64,000 nt of DNA, from positions 4,565,963-4,629,962 of the forward strand of contig NC_087382.1 in the NCBI RefSeq assembly GCF_963675165.1. The letters are read 5' to 3'. Shown here in pieces: positions 56,101 to 64,000 of the stretch (positions are counted from its first letter, which is position 1; each line of letters begins with the position of its first letter). The notes beneath the pieces were generated by a model that searched no databases, was not told where the DNA came from, and saw only the letters and a program-made list of their open reading frames with translations. Position numbers and translations under genes: made by a program. This DNA is from Halichondria panicea. Its lineage: Eukaryota > Porifera > Demospongiae > Suberitida > Halichondriidae.

Positions 56101-57436
56101 AAAAGAGGCATATTCGAGTATTAAATTGACTTCAAAAATTCTGGGCACACCACTGTTAACAGTATAATTATGTGTATCCCACATACCTCAAACTGAGTGA
56201 CTCCAGCGTATCTCTCCTCATTAGGGAAGTCGGGATGAGTGTACTTGGAGCGATAGAATCCTCTCATCTGGTCGTTAAGGATACCAGTGTACTCCATGCT
56301 CACTGTCGTCTCTCCCACGGCAAGGTCAGAGGTCAACTGGAGGGTGACAGTCTCAGCTTCAACATCATACGTCACAGTTACATCTGTGGGCAGGAAGGGT
56401 GTGGGCAGGAAGGGTGTGGGCAGGAAGGGTGTGGGTAGGAGGGGAAATCATCTATTAATTGCTGTACACATTTCCCACTAGTGTATCGTAACAGCCATGT
56501 ACGTTTACCAACTAGGGTATTTCCCTTCAGTGTTGTTACATTCCACTGTAGATAGGGTGCTTTCCCTCACCCTCTTGATATCGCAATACATTTGATATTA
56601 GATAGGGTGCTTTCCCCTTATATTGCTACATAACTATGATTGTACGCTAGGTATTTTCCCTTTGTTATTATTAATAGCAACGGCTTATAAAGAGAAATCT
56701 CCTTATAAATCCTTGGTCAAAAATAAACTAGTCATGGACCATGAGTTGAAATGTTGATGAGGCAGTTGTAATCTATTGAAATTAGTTTACCACTTCTTGA
56801 AAATGAAGTATATTGCAAACCAATAAGCACACACACACACACACACATACACACACACACGCACCTTGACCTCCACACTTTGCAGAAGTAATCTCAATCT
56901 CAGCAGAGTTCAGAACAATCCGATTGGTCGATTTTTTTACCTGTAGTTTATACATACAACTTATCCACAACTACTAATCCCATTAGGAGGTATATTCATT
57001 ACTACCATTACTTCCTACAAGTTGGTACACCAAATGATACACTGAACGCAGGAAGGTATCGGATAAGATACGGTAAAGCGTATAGTTTATGATAATCTAT
57101 TAAATCCGAGACAATCAATATTCAACACTAGCACTGGAGATCACACTTTAACACCTACAGTATAATTATTAAATTATAACTGCGTAAATTGTAGTTTAAC
57201 CTCAACGCTAAAGCTTGGTCGTCCGATATCCGATAGCCTTGTATCAGCCATGTTAACTATGCATCAAAGCATGCAGCTATAGTACTAGCTCATGCAGCCA
57301 GCTCACTCACATCCATAGTGATGTCGAGTGTGCCAGTGAACTTGAACAGTTTGAGGTCTGGCCTCAGCTCCAGTTTGTAGTTGGTGGGCACTACATCAGT
57401 AGGAAGACGCTCGAATGGTTTCTTATCAGCAGCCAT
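41109..57436 (-). CDS. NPEPPS: Puromycin-sensitive aminopeptidase (M1 family), complete, 19 exons
   Basis: Zinc aminopeptidase that removes N-terminal residues from cytosolic peptides. Exons: 57311-57436, 56865-56940, 56187-56383, 50824-50931, 50033-50227, 49649-49779, 49153-49258, 48726-48899, 45760-45864, 45555-45615, 45392-45501, 44982-45045, 44753-44886, 43977-44105, 43462-43681, 42787-42986, 42219-42326, 41539-41694, 41109-41288 (TGA). All have GT-AG borders, phases agree, and the sum is 2580 nt (859 aa). Exon 1 reads [20 protein letters not shown], like vertebrate PSA. GAMEN is in exon 6, HEIAH in exon 7, the third zinc ligand Glu in LNEGF in exon 8. The frame is open to an ATG at 57487, adding 17 residues (MQATTTELLTLLIVLGT); human PSA also has an upstream Met. 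Intron 3 holds a nested gene, a broken paralog and transposons. Confidence 0.95.
43273..43359. mobile_element. 87-bp TTAA-flanked palindromic MITE, unit 2 copy
   Basis: Copy of 18209-18295, in the intron between PSA-1 exons 15 and 16. Confidence 0.65.
45129..45337. mobile_element. ~210-bp MITE between PSA-1 exons 12 and 11
   Basis: Copy of 20065-20275, diverged by several substitutions and indels; ends TACCGTATTACTAGAAT and its inverse are clear here. Confidence 0.7.
46200..46410. repeat. 19-bp minisatellite, about ten copies, unit 2 only
   Basis: TCCATGCATGAGCATCAGG repeated, in the intron between exons 8 and 9 of PSA-1. Unit 1 has a single copy at about 22246-22274, so this is a local expansion. 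Confidence 0.92.
46620..47923. mobile_element. 1304-bp DNA element inserted in PSA-1 intron 8
   Basis: Ends CAAGAGTATA and TATACTCTTG, flanked by GTATTAT on both sides (46613-46619, 47924-47930). Unit 1 lacks the insertion near 22490. Inside are nested inverted pairs: 46692-46820 against 46835-46948 (the TCTGTCAC / CCAATCCAAGCGTGGG block), about 46950-47015 against 47410-47488, and about 47495-47560 against 47811-47882. A decayed helix-turn-helix transposase frame lies at 47667-47762. It looks like a rearranged, non-autonomous element. Confidence 0.8.
47667..47762 (+). pseudogene. Transposase helix-turn-helix remnant
   Basis: The plus frame reads [20 protein letters not shown] then VCRIVH, followed by a stop. 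This is the typical N-terminal DNA-binding motif of IS630/Tc1-like transposases (GLSYxxIAxxLxVxxSTVxRI). Traces of the following part appear on both strands at 47525-47570 and 47811-47850 (PYKERST). The catalytic domain is absent. Confidence 0.55.
47924..48725. other. PSA-1 intron 8, left part
   Basis: AT-rich; collinear with 22500-23631 of unit 1 but without the 256-bp MITE. It contains an imperfect inverted pair around AGGTCTTAATCATAAAGCT (48516) and its complement (48620), a small hairpin also seen at about 23405-23540. Confidence 0.6.
48966..49140. repeat. CA/CCCCAC-rich imperfect repeat in PSA-1 intron 7
   Basis: Shorter version of 23871-24122, abutting the exon 7 donor. Confidence 0.75.
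50288..50418. mobile_element. 131-bp CAGAGGAGG-family MITE in PSA-1 intron 4
   Basis: Ends CAGAGGAGGTCCGACAGGCG and the inverse (one mismatch), with a perfect 9-bp duplication GTGCAGATC at 50279-50287 and 50419-50427. Units 1 and 2 have the single site (about 1360-1368). Same family as the 2.4-kb foldback at 10837-13274. Confidence 0.92.
51240..52697 (-). CDS. Nested cysteine-rich multi-pass membrane protein, 485 aa (inside PSA-1 intron 3)
   Basis: Diverged paralog of the four genes in units 1 and 2, starting [19 protein letters not shown] at 52697 (the frame is open five codons further). It has the same arrangement: a membrane segment at about 16-43, a Cys/His-rich region to about residue 175 ([38 protein letters not shown]), a shorter acidic linker, then about five hydrophobic segments. 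The block around [20 protein letters not shown] and the CYILDNNF motif are kept, while the linker and late loops have changed much. A single frame of this length with many substitutions and no stop suggests it is under selection. It is intronless and on the same strand as its intact host gene. Function unknown. Confidence 0.85.
   Translation of the reverse strand: MGSFCHVESCYLNWDIGPIILIWIIFGFFISIAGCMWCSLCCFKRDQLEKSLKEFSYCPKACKYCHCTSCNRLKCMDNPATPCACEDCIDRVEASDPLASGDNGKGGDCKKDSYKSCHFFPGCNECSRKPPEPCLCETCHCKKCKKLECKACECADCNGKYCHHTSTCNCKCRPKSDSNSPTPSVEGTIYSTPPLRVECLPTLEPIMEIVSRADSNEDNETEVGFKDAECQTEFRCDYSKLWFVYFELMGLFNFIVRVVYGSNQGVLREIPRVTYIDKLGRQVVYVDDIPVLEKANFFQFILIIKALLWLAFSLSVGADALFVKSDLNCDASRDCYILDNNFNEVPITNCTEIVDNQKQSAVCYELVFDYTMALSVMGGLLSFTRFELTIITAINTALLKKVLLKKKARIWLILSVSLIIIIALLILLAIVGYGVSEAAKGLSPLRHTGRAFQVTGYFTSVIMSLLIPWYLLVKPNFCKDNCNCT
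52915..54849. mobile_element. 1.9-kb CAGGGTTTC-type element in PSA-1 intron 3
   Basis: Ends CAGGGTTTCATACAG and CTGTATGAAACCCTG, flanked by a 5-bp duplication CCAGT (52910-52914, 54850-54854). The 5-bp flank and CAGGG end match the 605-bp element at 235-839, so the two may share a transposase type. It contains a poly-G tract at 52931-52942, a hairpin at about 53555-53615 (TAGTGTCCC / GGGACACTA), and a second inverted pair (53211-54618). No transposase recognised. Confidence 0.8.
53211..54618. mobile_element. Inner inverted-repeat pair, 1.4 kb
   Basis: GACCATAGATAGAGTAGAGA at the left faces TCTACTCCATCTATGGTGG at the right; the inner GGGATTGG / CCAATCCC also pairs. It is either a nested element or subterminal repeats of the 1.9-kb element. 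Frames inside (53857-54135 minus, 54392-54694 plus) have no recognisable domain. Confidence 0.6.
54882..55848 (-). pseudogene. Broken paralog of the nested cysteine-rich membrane gene
   Basis: Minus-strand frames match the family in order: 55848-55600 gives the N-terminal membrane segment and [11 protein letters not shown] / ACTCNKC cysteines; a second frame resembles SDPLFLPG at about 55450; a third (55460-55370) gives [11 protein letters not shown]; and 55334-54930 gives [20 protein letters not shown], then [14 protein letters not shown], a membrane segment and [10 protein letters not shown]. At least two frame changes separate these, and the C-terminal third is missing. It is much more diverged than the five open copies, so it is an old member. 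Short introns could explain some frame changes, but the missing end argues for decay. Confidence 0.7.
55849..56186. other. PSA-1 intron 3, upstream end
   Basis: AT-rich, between the broken paralog and exon 3. No feature beyond short chance frames. Confidence 0.55.
56384..56445. repeat. 15-bp tandem repeat at the exon 3 acceptor
   Basis: GTGGGCAGGAAGGGT repeated about four times, last copy degenerate, directly upstream of PSA-1 exon 3 (on the minus strand it forms the pyrimidine-rich tract before the acceptor). Confidence 0.85.
56446..56826. other. PSA-1 intron 2
   Basis: Contains three diverged copies of a motif around TAGGGTGCTTTCCC / TAGGGTATTTCCCTT (about 56513-56660). No gene seen. Confidence 0.5.
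56827..56864. repeat. (AC)n microsatellite running into the exon 2 donor
   Basis: On the minus strand the donor GTGCGTGTGTG is the first unit of the GT run, so the exon 2 splice site borders a length-variable repeat. Confidence 0.85.
56941..57310. other. PSA-1 intron 1
   Basis: AT-rich; contains GATACGGTAAAGCGTATAG near 57067, similar to the ends of the CCGTATAGCGGGT MITEs. No gene seen. Confidence 0.5.
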
Positions 57437-57487
57437 GGTACCAAGCACGATAAGCAGAGTAAGTAATTCTGTAGTTGTAGCTTGCAA

Positions 57488-58335
57488 GAGTTAAAAGCAC
57501 GAGGTTGTGGGGGTCCACCTAATTAGCCTAGATGCGTTGGTGGCTAGACTTGTTCACACGCCCATTTCCGCTCCTGAATGAAGGAAGCTAAAGTTCATTA
57601 TTTCTCATTATTTTGGGGTGTGTCCTAGATTAATGAGCCACACCCATTGTATATCAGGGTGTGGTCTACAATTAATGAGTTACACCCATCCACATGGCAA
57701 AATAGAACTCAATTACTGATGATGTAATGTTTGTTTGTGCATGAAATTATTAAAATATTGCACTGTCAGCATAATGAATAATGAATAATGACCCCATGGC
57801 CTCATCAATTTTCAAAAACTAAGAAACTACTGCAGAGCCTCCAAGTATACGGTTTTTTCCGTATTTATACGGATTTCTGTCTTCTAATACGTTATACGGA
57901 ATTAACTGCAAAAATACGGATATACATGTAGATCTAGAAGACTAGAAGTGACCATTTGTCAGCTTACAGAATAAGTTAACCTTGAAGGCCGGTGAAGGAG
58001 GCTAACACAACACCAGTGCCAGTGCCATAATGTCATATCTTGATCTAGCCTCGATCCCAGGCCGATCCGTCTCCAATTGAACGCTAGGTCGCCTACTACC
58101 TAGCGTTCAATTGAAGACGGATCTGCCTGGGATCGAGGCTAGAGTTCATTAGTACAACTAAGTCACATGCAATTATACACAAATACTTGATTCTGCATGG
58201 CGTATAGTTATAGTGTGACAAAGAAACAGAAAGAGGCTAATACAAATCTCTACTATAGTATGCATTTCAGCTAAATGTACTCAGTCAGGCATGCATGACT
58301 CAGCTGTATATGCACACAACACTGTTATACATGCA
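57488..58335. other. Intergenic: PSA upstream region and 3' flank of the glycine-zipper gene
   Basis: Likely holds the PSA-1 promoter, but no clear TATA box or initiator can be assigned. A TACGG/CCGTA-rich palindromic patch is at about 57846-57925 and a TAGCCTCG hairpin at 58046-58141. Paired ATTAATGAG(T/C)(T/C)ACACCCA motifs are at about 57631 and 57672. Confidence 0.5.
58046..58141. mobile_element. ~96-bp TAGCCTCG-family hairpin
   Basis: TAGCCTCGATCCCAGGCCGA with inner GTCTCCAATTGAACGCTAG, and the inverse. The inner segment also occurs in the element at 7688-7787. No 9-bp flank is visible, so it may have mutated or moved as part of a larger copy. Confidence 0.8.
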
Positions 58336-59660
58336 CTATTGATAATATACACCACTATCACCAGATGCAGATGAGTTTGGAATAGATAGCTCATCATCAG
58401 CGTCTCTAGAATCAGTTTGGTCGTCTTGCACTGCTGGAGCTACAAAAGGTGGTGCCTCTCCAGATATTTCCTTGCTCTGTGCCTCCTCAATTTCTGGTGA
58501 CTTGTGGATTTTTCCCTCAAGTTTTGGCACTGAAGTGTGCATGAGTATTATATAATTACGTCACATTGAATTAATAAGATACATGCATGCAGATTCTTAG
58601 CCTTCACAAGGCCTCAAAAAAGGATGCATGAGGCTAGCAGATTCTATACTATTAATAGTAGCTAAATATGGAGTTATAGACTACACAGTTACAGCCCTGT
58701 AATGCAATTGATGCAGTGTTGAATACGCCTTGCCCAATTATGCTACATTACTTTTGAGACTAATAGGTGCAGTGGAGCATTGAGCATTATGCTAACAATT
58801 TTTACCAAATGTTAGTAGAAAGTATTTATGGCTAGACTGGCTAGTAGTAGTGGCTACTGAGTATATACGTATGGAAGGTGCTAGTATAGTATTACTAGAT
58901 CAGTTGACTCTTCACCAATATAGTTCCTTATAGAAGGTTATATATAGCTATAGAAGCGTCAGTGATGTTGCAGTATAATTCTCGTTGATGATTTTTATTG
59001 AGACTAATGGGTAATTATTAAAGACTATTTAGTAAGACTAGTATACCGTATAGCGGGTAATTTTCGGGGGACAAAATATTCGTGGTTCAGCAATATTGAG
59101 ACATTTTGTGGGTAATATTTTCGTGGTTGCTGCTTGCACTGCAGGTAAAGGTAGGCAAGGTCGCTTCATTTGTGGGTAAAATATTCGTGGTCAGACCTCC
59201 AACCACGAAAACCACGAATATTTTGCCCCACGAAAATTACACGCTATACAGTATAGGTACAATGCATGAGACTTGCATGGAGACTAGACTAATAGGCAAA
59301 ATTTTGAGCATAATTTGGCAAGGCCTATAGTGTTGAATTGTATGCACTATTATAATGCTCTCTGTGGTCAATTTTGACATGGCAATAGCTATATATATAT
59401 ACTGCATGCAGGGCTTATTGCAATATTTTGCTGTATGACAACCAACCTGTATTAAAAACCACAGTTGGGGGAGGTTTCGCTCCAGTACTAGCACTGGCAA
59501 CCACCCCCATCCCACCCCCAAGAACTGCTCCGATCACAGCACCAGCACCTGCTGCAAGGCCAAATGATGGAATGCCAGCAGCAAGAGCACCAATCAAACC
59601 CCCAATTGTGGCACCCATACCGCCACTAGCTACTCCAACAGCAATCTTCTTTTTTTCCAT
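58336..59660 (-). CDS. Small two-exon glycine-zipper membrane-type protein, 135 aa
   Basis: Exon 1 (59447-59660) starts MEKKKIAVGVASGGMGATIG; its residues 6-58 are Gly/Ala/Val-rich with repeated GxxxG spacing, ending PPPTVVFNT. Exon 2 (58336-58529) joins in phase 1 (G|TG) and reads PKLEGKIHKSPEIEEAQSKE, then an acidic Ser-rich tail ending DSGVYYQ. The borders are GT (GTTGGT) and AG (CTTCAG). Glycine-zipper segments insert in or associate with membranes in many unrelated proteins; I cannot name a family. The frame is open upstream of the chosen ATG to 59786, so a longer N-terminus or another exon is possible. The 0.9-kb intron carries a MITE (59045-59252). Confidence 0.6.
59045..59252. mobile_element. 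~208-bp MITE, CCGTATAGCGGGT family
   Basis: ACCGTATAGCGGGTAATTTT at the left, and AAAATTACACGCTATACAGT at the right. Inner inverted pair AAAATATTCGTGGT / ACCACGAATATTTT. It lies in the intron of the glycine-zipper gene. Related to 22783-23038. Confidence 0.75.
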
Positions 59661-60624
59661 TTCTCTTTCTTTTGCTCGATTTACTGTTGTCGCAGTGTAA
59701 ATCGACTGTCTATAGACTATAGCAAGACGTCTGTTGCAGCTAGTGTGTATAGAATCAGAGGATTGGAAAAACAGCTCGTGATCCAATGTATTGCACTTGG
59801 GAATTCTGACCCCATGCTGCGTGTTGCATTCCTCGGTACGACACAGTCACATATCCAGCCAAAAAGATTATGAATCTCATTAACTTGTGCATGATATCAT
59901 TCAAGACACTTTGATAGTGGATATAATTATGGTTTGGCGTGTACCTTTCAAGAAACACACTTTGAAACAAAACTGCTGTGCATCTCCAGTAGTGTATAAG
60001 GATAAAACAGATAATCACTGTCGACTAAGCCGCATGTGCGAAGAGTATCTATATAATTATGTACATGCAATGCTGTTGCAAGAATTTTCTTCGGTGCTCA
60101 ATTGCTCATTCAGGTGTCTCACAACTCATATACTGATAATGCATGGGGAATTTCATTCGACCTTGATATAGGGTTCTTCAGTTAGCTCAGTGATCGATAA
60201 TCATATGAATTGTAAGTCTACAACATAATTATATACTGCCAAGGAATGAAAAGCCACTGCATGAGCATGGGACCAGGGTGCCCCAAAAACGATATCCAGT
60301 CACTAGTTGACTTGCATTATTTTTGTCAACAAACCACCAGTTAAAATTATGCACCACTTATTTATCTTCGGCCAAGGCTAATTCGGGGTAAGAGTGAGCG
60401 TTGCATTGTCCCAGGCCAATTAAAATAAGCGACCTGGGACCAAAGCTAAGTGAGCGCAGGCCGGCCTACATAATGATGACAACTGTAACTAACTGAAGGA
60501 CTTAAAAGGCGTACACAAATACCACACACATTCCACATACATATATATACTCATGAATGCTATGCCTGCATGCATGATTGAATATTAGATGCATGTGGGT
60601 GTGCATAGTAAGTTGCTATTATAC
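59661..60624. other. Intergenic, no clear gene
   Basis: Short frames at 59755-60018 (minus) and 59887-60171 (plus) lack family features. A degenerate hairpin GTCCCAGGCCAATTAAAATA / CGACCTGGGACC is near 60398-60440. Confidence 0.5.
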
Positions 60625-60682
60625 TAGCCTCGAGACCAGGCCGATTAAAATACGTATTTTAATCGGCCTGGATTCGAGGCTA
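60625..60682. mobile_element. 58-bp TAGCCTCG-family hairpin
   Basis: TAGCCTCGAGACCAGGCCGA and inverse with a perfect 9-bp duplication CTATTATAC (60616-60624, 60683-60691). Almost perfectly palindromic. Confidence 0.9.
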
Positions 60683-60879
60683 CTATTATACCAACAAAAT
60701 GTGGTTTTTGCATTTATGGTCTAATTTATTCATGGTCTGATGGTTTGATAGTTTGCTAGAGACACTCCCCGGCCTGTCTCCTCTCAAGAAAGAGCAGCAG
60801 TATTAATACGTGTGTGGGATTTTCCCCAGGATCAAATGGGTGTGGTTTAGTGCCAGCTTCTCACTGCACGAGTATATGA

Positions 60880-61075
60880 TAGAGAAGAGAGTATCGAACG
60901 TAGGCATACTGTACATCAGATGTATGCGGAGAGTAACGTGACTTCCTGTATCTGTCACAAGCTTGTAATTTGCACACTGACCAATCCAAGTGTGGGTGAT
61001 GTAATCTATCAAGTACATCACCCACACTTGGATGGGTTGATAGATTATATCACCCACGCTTGGATTTCAACCATT
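60880..61075. mobile_element. Foldback repeat related to the 1.3-kb element
   Basis: Shares GTATCGAACGTAGGCATACT, the TTCCTGTATCTGTCAC block and CCAATCCAAG-GTGGGTGATGTAATC with 46640-46945. The arms GGTGATGTAATCTATCAAG and its inverse form a hairpin. Independent copy of the same element family. Confidence 0.75.
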
Positions 61076-61941
61076 GAGACTAATTATACACCTATACATT
61101 TATACCAGTGAAACCTGTCCTATATTGTAACACACCATCCACTCTGTGGGGGGGGGGGTAGCATGTTCAATGCATTTAATTAGGAATCTCCCCAGAGAAA
61201 GCCACTATACTTAAAACGCATCTGTGCAATTTGTTACTGTATGTCTGAGTGGATGGATATGGTCACCACGCTGGTGATGTAATCTAGGATTGGTTACAGG
61301 CAAAAATGATTTACTAAGGTAGCCCAATAATCATGGTATCGTATGACACCTTTGCATCTCTGAAGGTGAGTAGGAGAGTGTCCCTAGTGTATATGGAGCC
61401 GGAAACACCCCACAGTTGTGTATATGTATAAACACACCACATCAAGCTGTGAAGGTATACCTACACATGCACCCACATATATATACATGCCGATGGTTGC
61501 AGGTCATTGAGGTTACCAATTACTGTCTGTGGTCTAGCCACATTAAAATTTCCCTTAGCACATGCATGTTTCCACTTGTGTAAACAAGCTGTTAATTAAT
61601 TGGTCTGCCCAGTGGCCACCATAATTAAGCTAATTTCACAGCAATGATCTCACTATAATTAACCATTATCATATATGTAGTATATATAATACACAGGAAT
61701 TAACAAAAGTATAGTAGTTGAACTCTGCATGAACACCCAAGCACTATACACATTATATTCTTTGGACTTGGTTTTATTTTCCGTTTTGAAGTCCAGGTGA
61801 ACATCCATCTCCGACAAAGAGCGGTGACTAATTAATAGTCCTGAGAACCGGTACATCCAACAGGTCAACCTTGCCTGCATGGCCTGTGTGTGTGTTTGGG
61901 GTGGGGAAAGAGATGTAACGGCACTAGTATACTGGCTAGTA
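61076..61941. other. Intergenic, no clear gene
   Basis: A poly-G run at 61148-61158 and AT-rich sequence. The 73-codon minus frame at 61659-61880 has no recognisable features. Confidence 0.5.
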
Positions 61942-62278
61942 CAGTGTAATTAACTTTAATTGAAAATCCGGAATGCATACAAGTGCAGCCACACCCCCAA
62001 ATTTTTTTTGTAAGAAGAATTTCATTTTATCTTTCTTGTTTTGGGTGTAAAATTTGTGCAGCGTTTGCAGGCACGCATAAATCTGGGAAACTGTTATTTT
62101 TTCTATTTAAAGCCCCCTTATTATATATGCGTATTTAAAGTATCCGCTGAACTAAAAATGCTGGACAATTTTTCCAGGCACCACAAGAAAGATAAAATGA
62201 AGATCTTTTTCCTAAAAAAATTTGGGGGTGGCTGCACTTGTATGCATTCCGGATTTTCAATTCAAGGTAATTACACTG
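61942..62278. mobile_element. 337-bp TA-flanked mariner-type MITE
   Basis: CAGTGTAATTAACTTTAATT and the inverse ending TAATTACACTG, with TA on both sides (61940-61941, 62279-62280). The inverted ends extend about 75 bp (AAAATCCGGAATGCATACAA and GTGCAGCCAC). TA flanks and CAGTG ends fit Tc1/mariner. No transposase. Confidence 0.85.
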
Positions 62279-62516
62279 TAACACCACCCTCAAAGGTCAC
62301 ATGACCTACAAATTTGTTCAGCATGTAGCTTCTTTATGAGACTACATTCCTACAAAATTTCATTGATTCATATGAAACTATCTCAAAGATATGATCACTT
62401 GTACAAAAAAAATCACGGTTGTTTCTCCATGTAACCAATCCTAGATTACATCATCTATATACCTTCCTAATGACGTCATAGTAGCTGGTAGGTGAATATA
62501 GTAGGTAACTAGTAGC

Positions 62517-64000
62517 ATGCAGCAGTACAGTAGCACTGGTAGCAGCAGTAGCAGCAGTAGCACTGGTAGCACTGGTAGCACTGGTAGCAGCAGTAGCACT
62601 GGTAGCAGTAGTAGCAGCAGTAGCACAGGTAGCACTGGTAGCAGCAGTAGCACTGGTAGCAGTATAGTAGCAGCAGTAGCATTGGTAGCAGTAGTAGCAC
62701 TGGTAGCAGCAGTAGCACTGGTAGCAGTAGTAGCAGCAGTAGCACTGGTAGCACTGGTAGCAGCAGTAGCACTGGTAGCAGTATAGTAGCAGCAGTAGCA
62801 TTGGTAGCAGTAGTAGCACTGGTAGCAGCAGTAGCACTGGTAGCAGTAGTAGCCGACTGGTAGCACTGGTAGCGCTGGTAGCAGCAGTAGCACTGGTAGC
62901 AGCAGTAGCACTGGTAGCACTGGTAGCAGCAGTAGCACTGGTAGCACTGGTAACAGTAGTAGCATTGGTAGCATTGGTAGCAGTAGTAGCACTGGTAGCA
63001 GCAGTAGCACTGGTAGCAGTAGTAGCACTGGTAGCGCTGGTATAGCACTGGTAGCACGCACTGGTAGCAGCAGTAGCACTAGTAGCGCTGGTAGCAGCAG
63101 TAGCACTGGTAGCGCTGGTAGCACTGGTAGCACTGGTAGCAGCAGTAGTCTAGCACTGGTAGCAGCAGTATAGCATTGGTAGCACTGGTAGCAGCAGTAG
63201 CACTGGTAGCGCTGGTAGCACTGGTAGCAGTAGTAGCACTGGTAGCGCTGGTAGCACTGGTAGCAGCAGTAGCACTGGTAGCACTGGTAGCAGCAGTAGC
63301 ACTGGTAGCACTGGTAGCAGCAGTAGCACTGGTAGCGCTGGTAGCAGCAGTAGCACTGGTAGCACTGGTAGCAGCAGTAGCGCTGGTAGCAGCATGCAGT
63401 AGCACTGGTAGCGCTGGTAGCAGCAGTAGCACTAGTAGCACTGGTAGCAGCAGTAGCACTGGTAGCGCTGGTAGCAGCAGTAGCACTGGTAGCACTGGTA
63501 GCAGCAGTAGCACTGGTAGCGCTGGTAGCACTGGTAGCAGTAGTAGCACTGGTAGCGCTGGTAGCAGTAGTAGCACTGGTAGCGCTGGTAGCACTGGTAG
63601 CAGCAGTAGCACTGGTAGCACTGGTAGCAGCAGTAGCACTGGTAGCACTGGTAGCAGCAGTAGCACTGGTAGCGCTGGTAGCAGCAGTAGCACTGGTAGC
63701 ACTGGTAGCAGCAGTAGCGCTGGTAGCAGCATGCAGTAGCACTGGTAGCGCTGGTAGCAGCAGTAGCACTAGTAGCACTGGTAGCACTGGTAGCACTGGT
63801 AGCAGCAGTAGCACTGGTAGCGCTGGTATATAGCAGTAGTAGCACTGGTAGCGCTGGTAGCAGCAGTAGCACTGGTAGCACTGGTAGCAGCAGTAGCACT
63901 AGTAGCGCTGGTAGCAGTAGCAGTGGTAGCAGCAGTAGCACTGGTAGCAGTAGTAGCACGTACTGGTAGCGCTGGTAGCAGCACTGGTAGCACTAGTAGC
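62517..64000. repeat. AGC-rich satellite, at least 1.5 kb, continues past the window
   Basis: Long array of GGTAGCAGCAGTAGCACT variants, built from 3-bp steps (AGC, AGT, ACT, GGT) arranged in 9-, 15- and 18-bp modules. A higher-order period is visible: the segment around GCAGCATGCAGTAGCACTGG recurs at about 63391 and 63729, roughly 338 bp apart. The lack of stop triplets in several frames creates long spurious ORFs on both strands. Confidence 0.95.

Noticed and set aside
60168-60200. GTTAGCTCAGTGATCGATAA resembling a tRNA D-arm
   Set aside because: No matching acceptor stem, anticodon arm or T-arm nearby.
62441-63814. 457-codon minus frame and other long frames rich in LLLLPVLPVL, SATAATSAT or CYCCYQ
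   Set aside because: Products of the stop-free AGC satellite; equally long frames occur on the opposite strand and in other phases.

Overview
The window looks like nuclear DNA of a marine invertebrate. Genes have many short introns with GT-AG borders, intergenic DNA is AT-rich, and palindromic miniature transposons are very dense. The style suggests a sponge or another early-branching animal, but no sequence here fixes the species, so that is a guess. No operons, bacterial genes, CRISPR arrays or RNA genes were found.

Two conserved genes form the backbone. On the minus strand is the puromycin-sensitive aminopeptidase gene (M1 family, NPEPPS/PSA). It is complete as 19 exons at 57436-41109, encoding 859 aa with intact GAMEN and HExxH(x18)E motifs. 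Converging on its 3' end are the last three exons of the autophagy receptor NBR1 (plus strand), with LIR and UBA regions but no 5' part.

The region is a tandem array with a period of about 25 kb: unit 1 = 1-24593, unit 2 = 24594-49602, unit 3 (partial) = 49603-52914. Because PSA is read leftwards, each unit boundary falls inside a PSA copy. PSA-1 (57436-41109) is complete. PSA-2 (30125-16045) lacks exons 1-3 and has frameshifts in exons 4b, 6 and 9. PSA-3 enters from 5054 and leaves the window at the left end with the same exon 4b and exon 6 lesions. Units 1 and 2 are nearly identical over 1-18.7 kb versus 24.6-43.8 kb, then diverge abruptly. This implies an old duplication followed by a very recent 25-kb duplication.

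Inside PSA intron 3 and its duplicates sits a same-strand, intronless gene family that I do not recognise: a cysteine-rich protein of about 485-524 aa with five or six membrane segments. There are five open copies (2284-3858, 5469-7025, 27354-28928, 30540-32096, 51240-52697) and one broken copy (54882-55848). A 3.1-kb internal duplication carrying PSA exon 4 plus this gene doubled it within each of units 1 and 2. This nested family is the most interesting novelty.

Much of the rest is mobile DNA, and paralogous empty sites let several insertions be defined to the base. There are two Mutator-like families with 9-bp target duplications, including a 2.4-kb foldback at 10837-13274. Two elements have CAGGG ends and 5-bp duplications. 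Others are TA-flanked pogo/mariner-type elements and a 1.3-kb insertion with a decayed helix-turn-helix transposase. To the right of PSA are a small two-exon glycine-zipper gene (59660-58336), more MITEs, and a 1.5-kb AGC-rich satellite that runs off the right edge.
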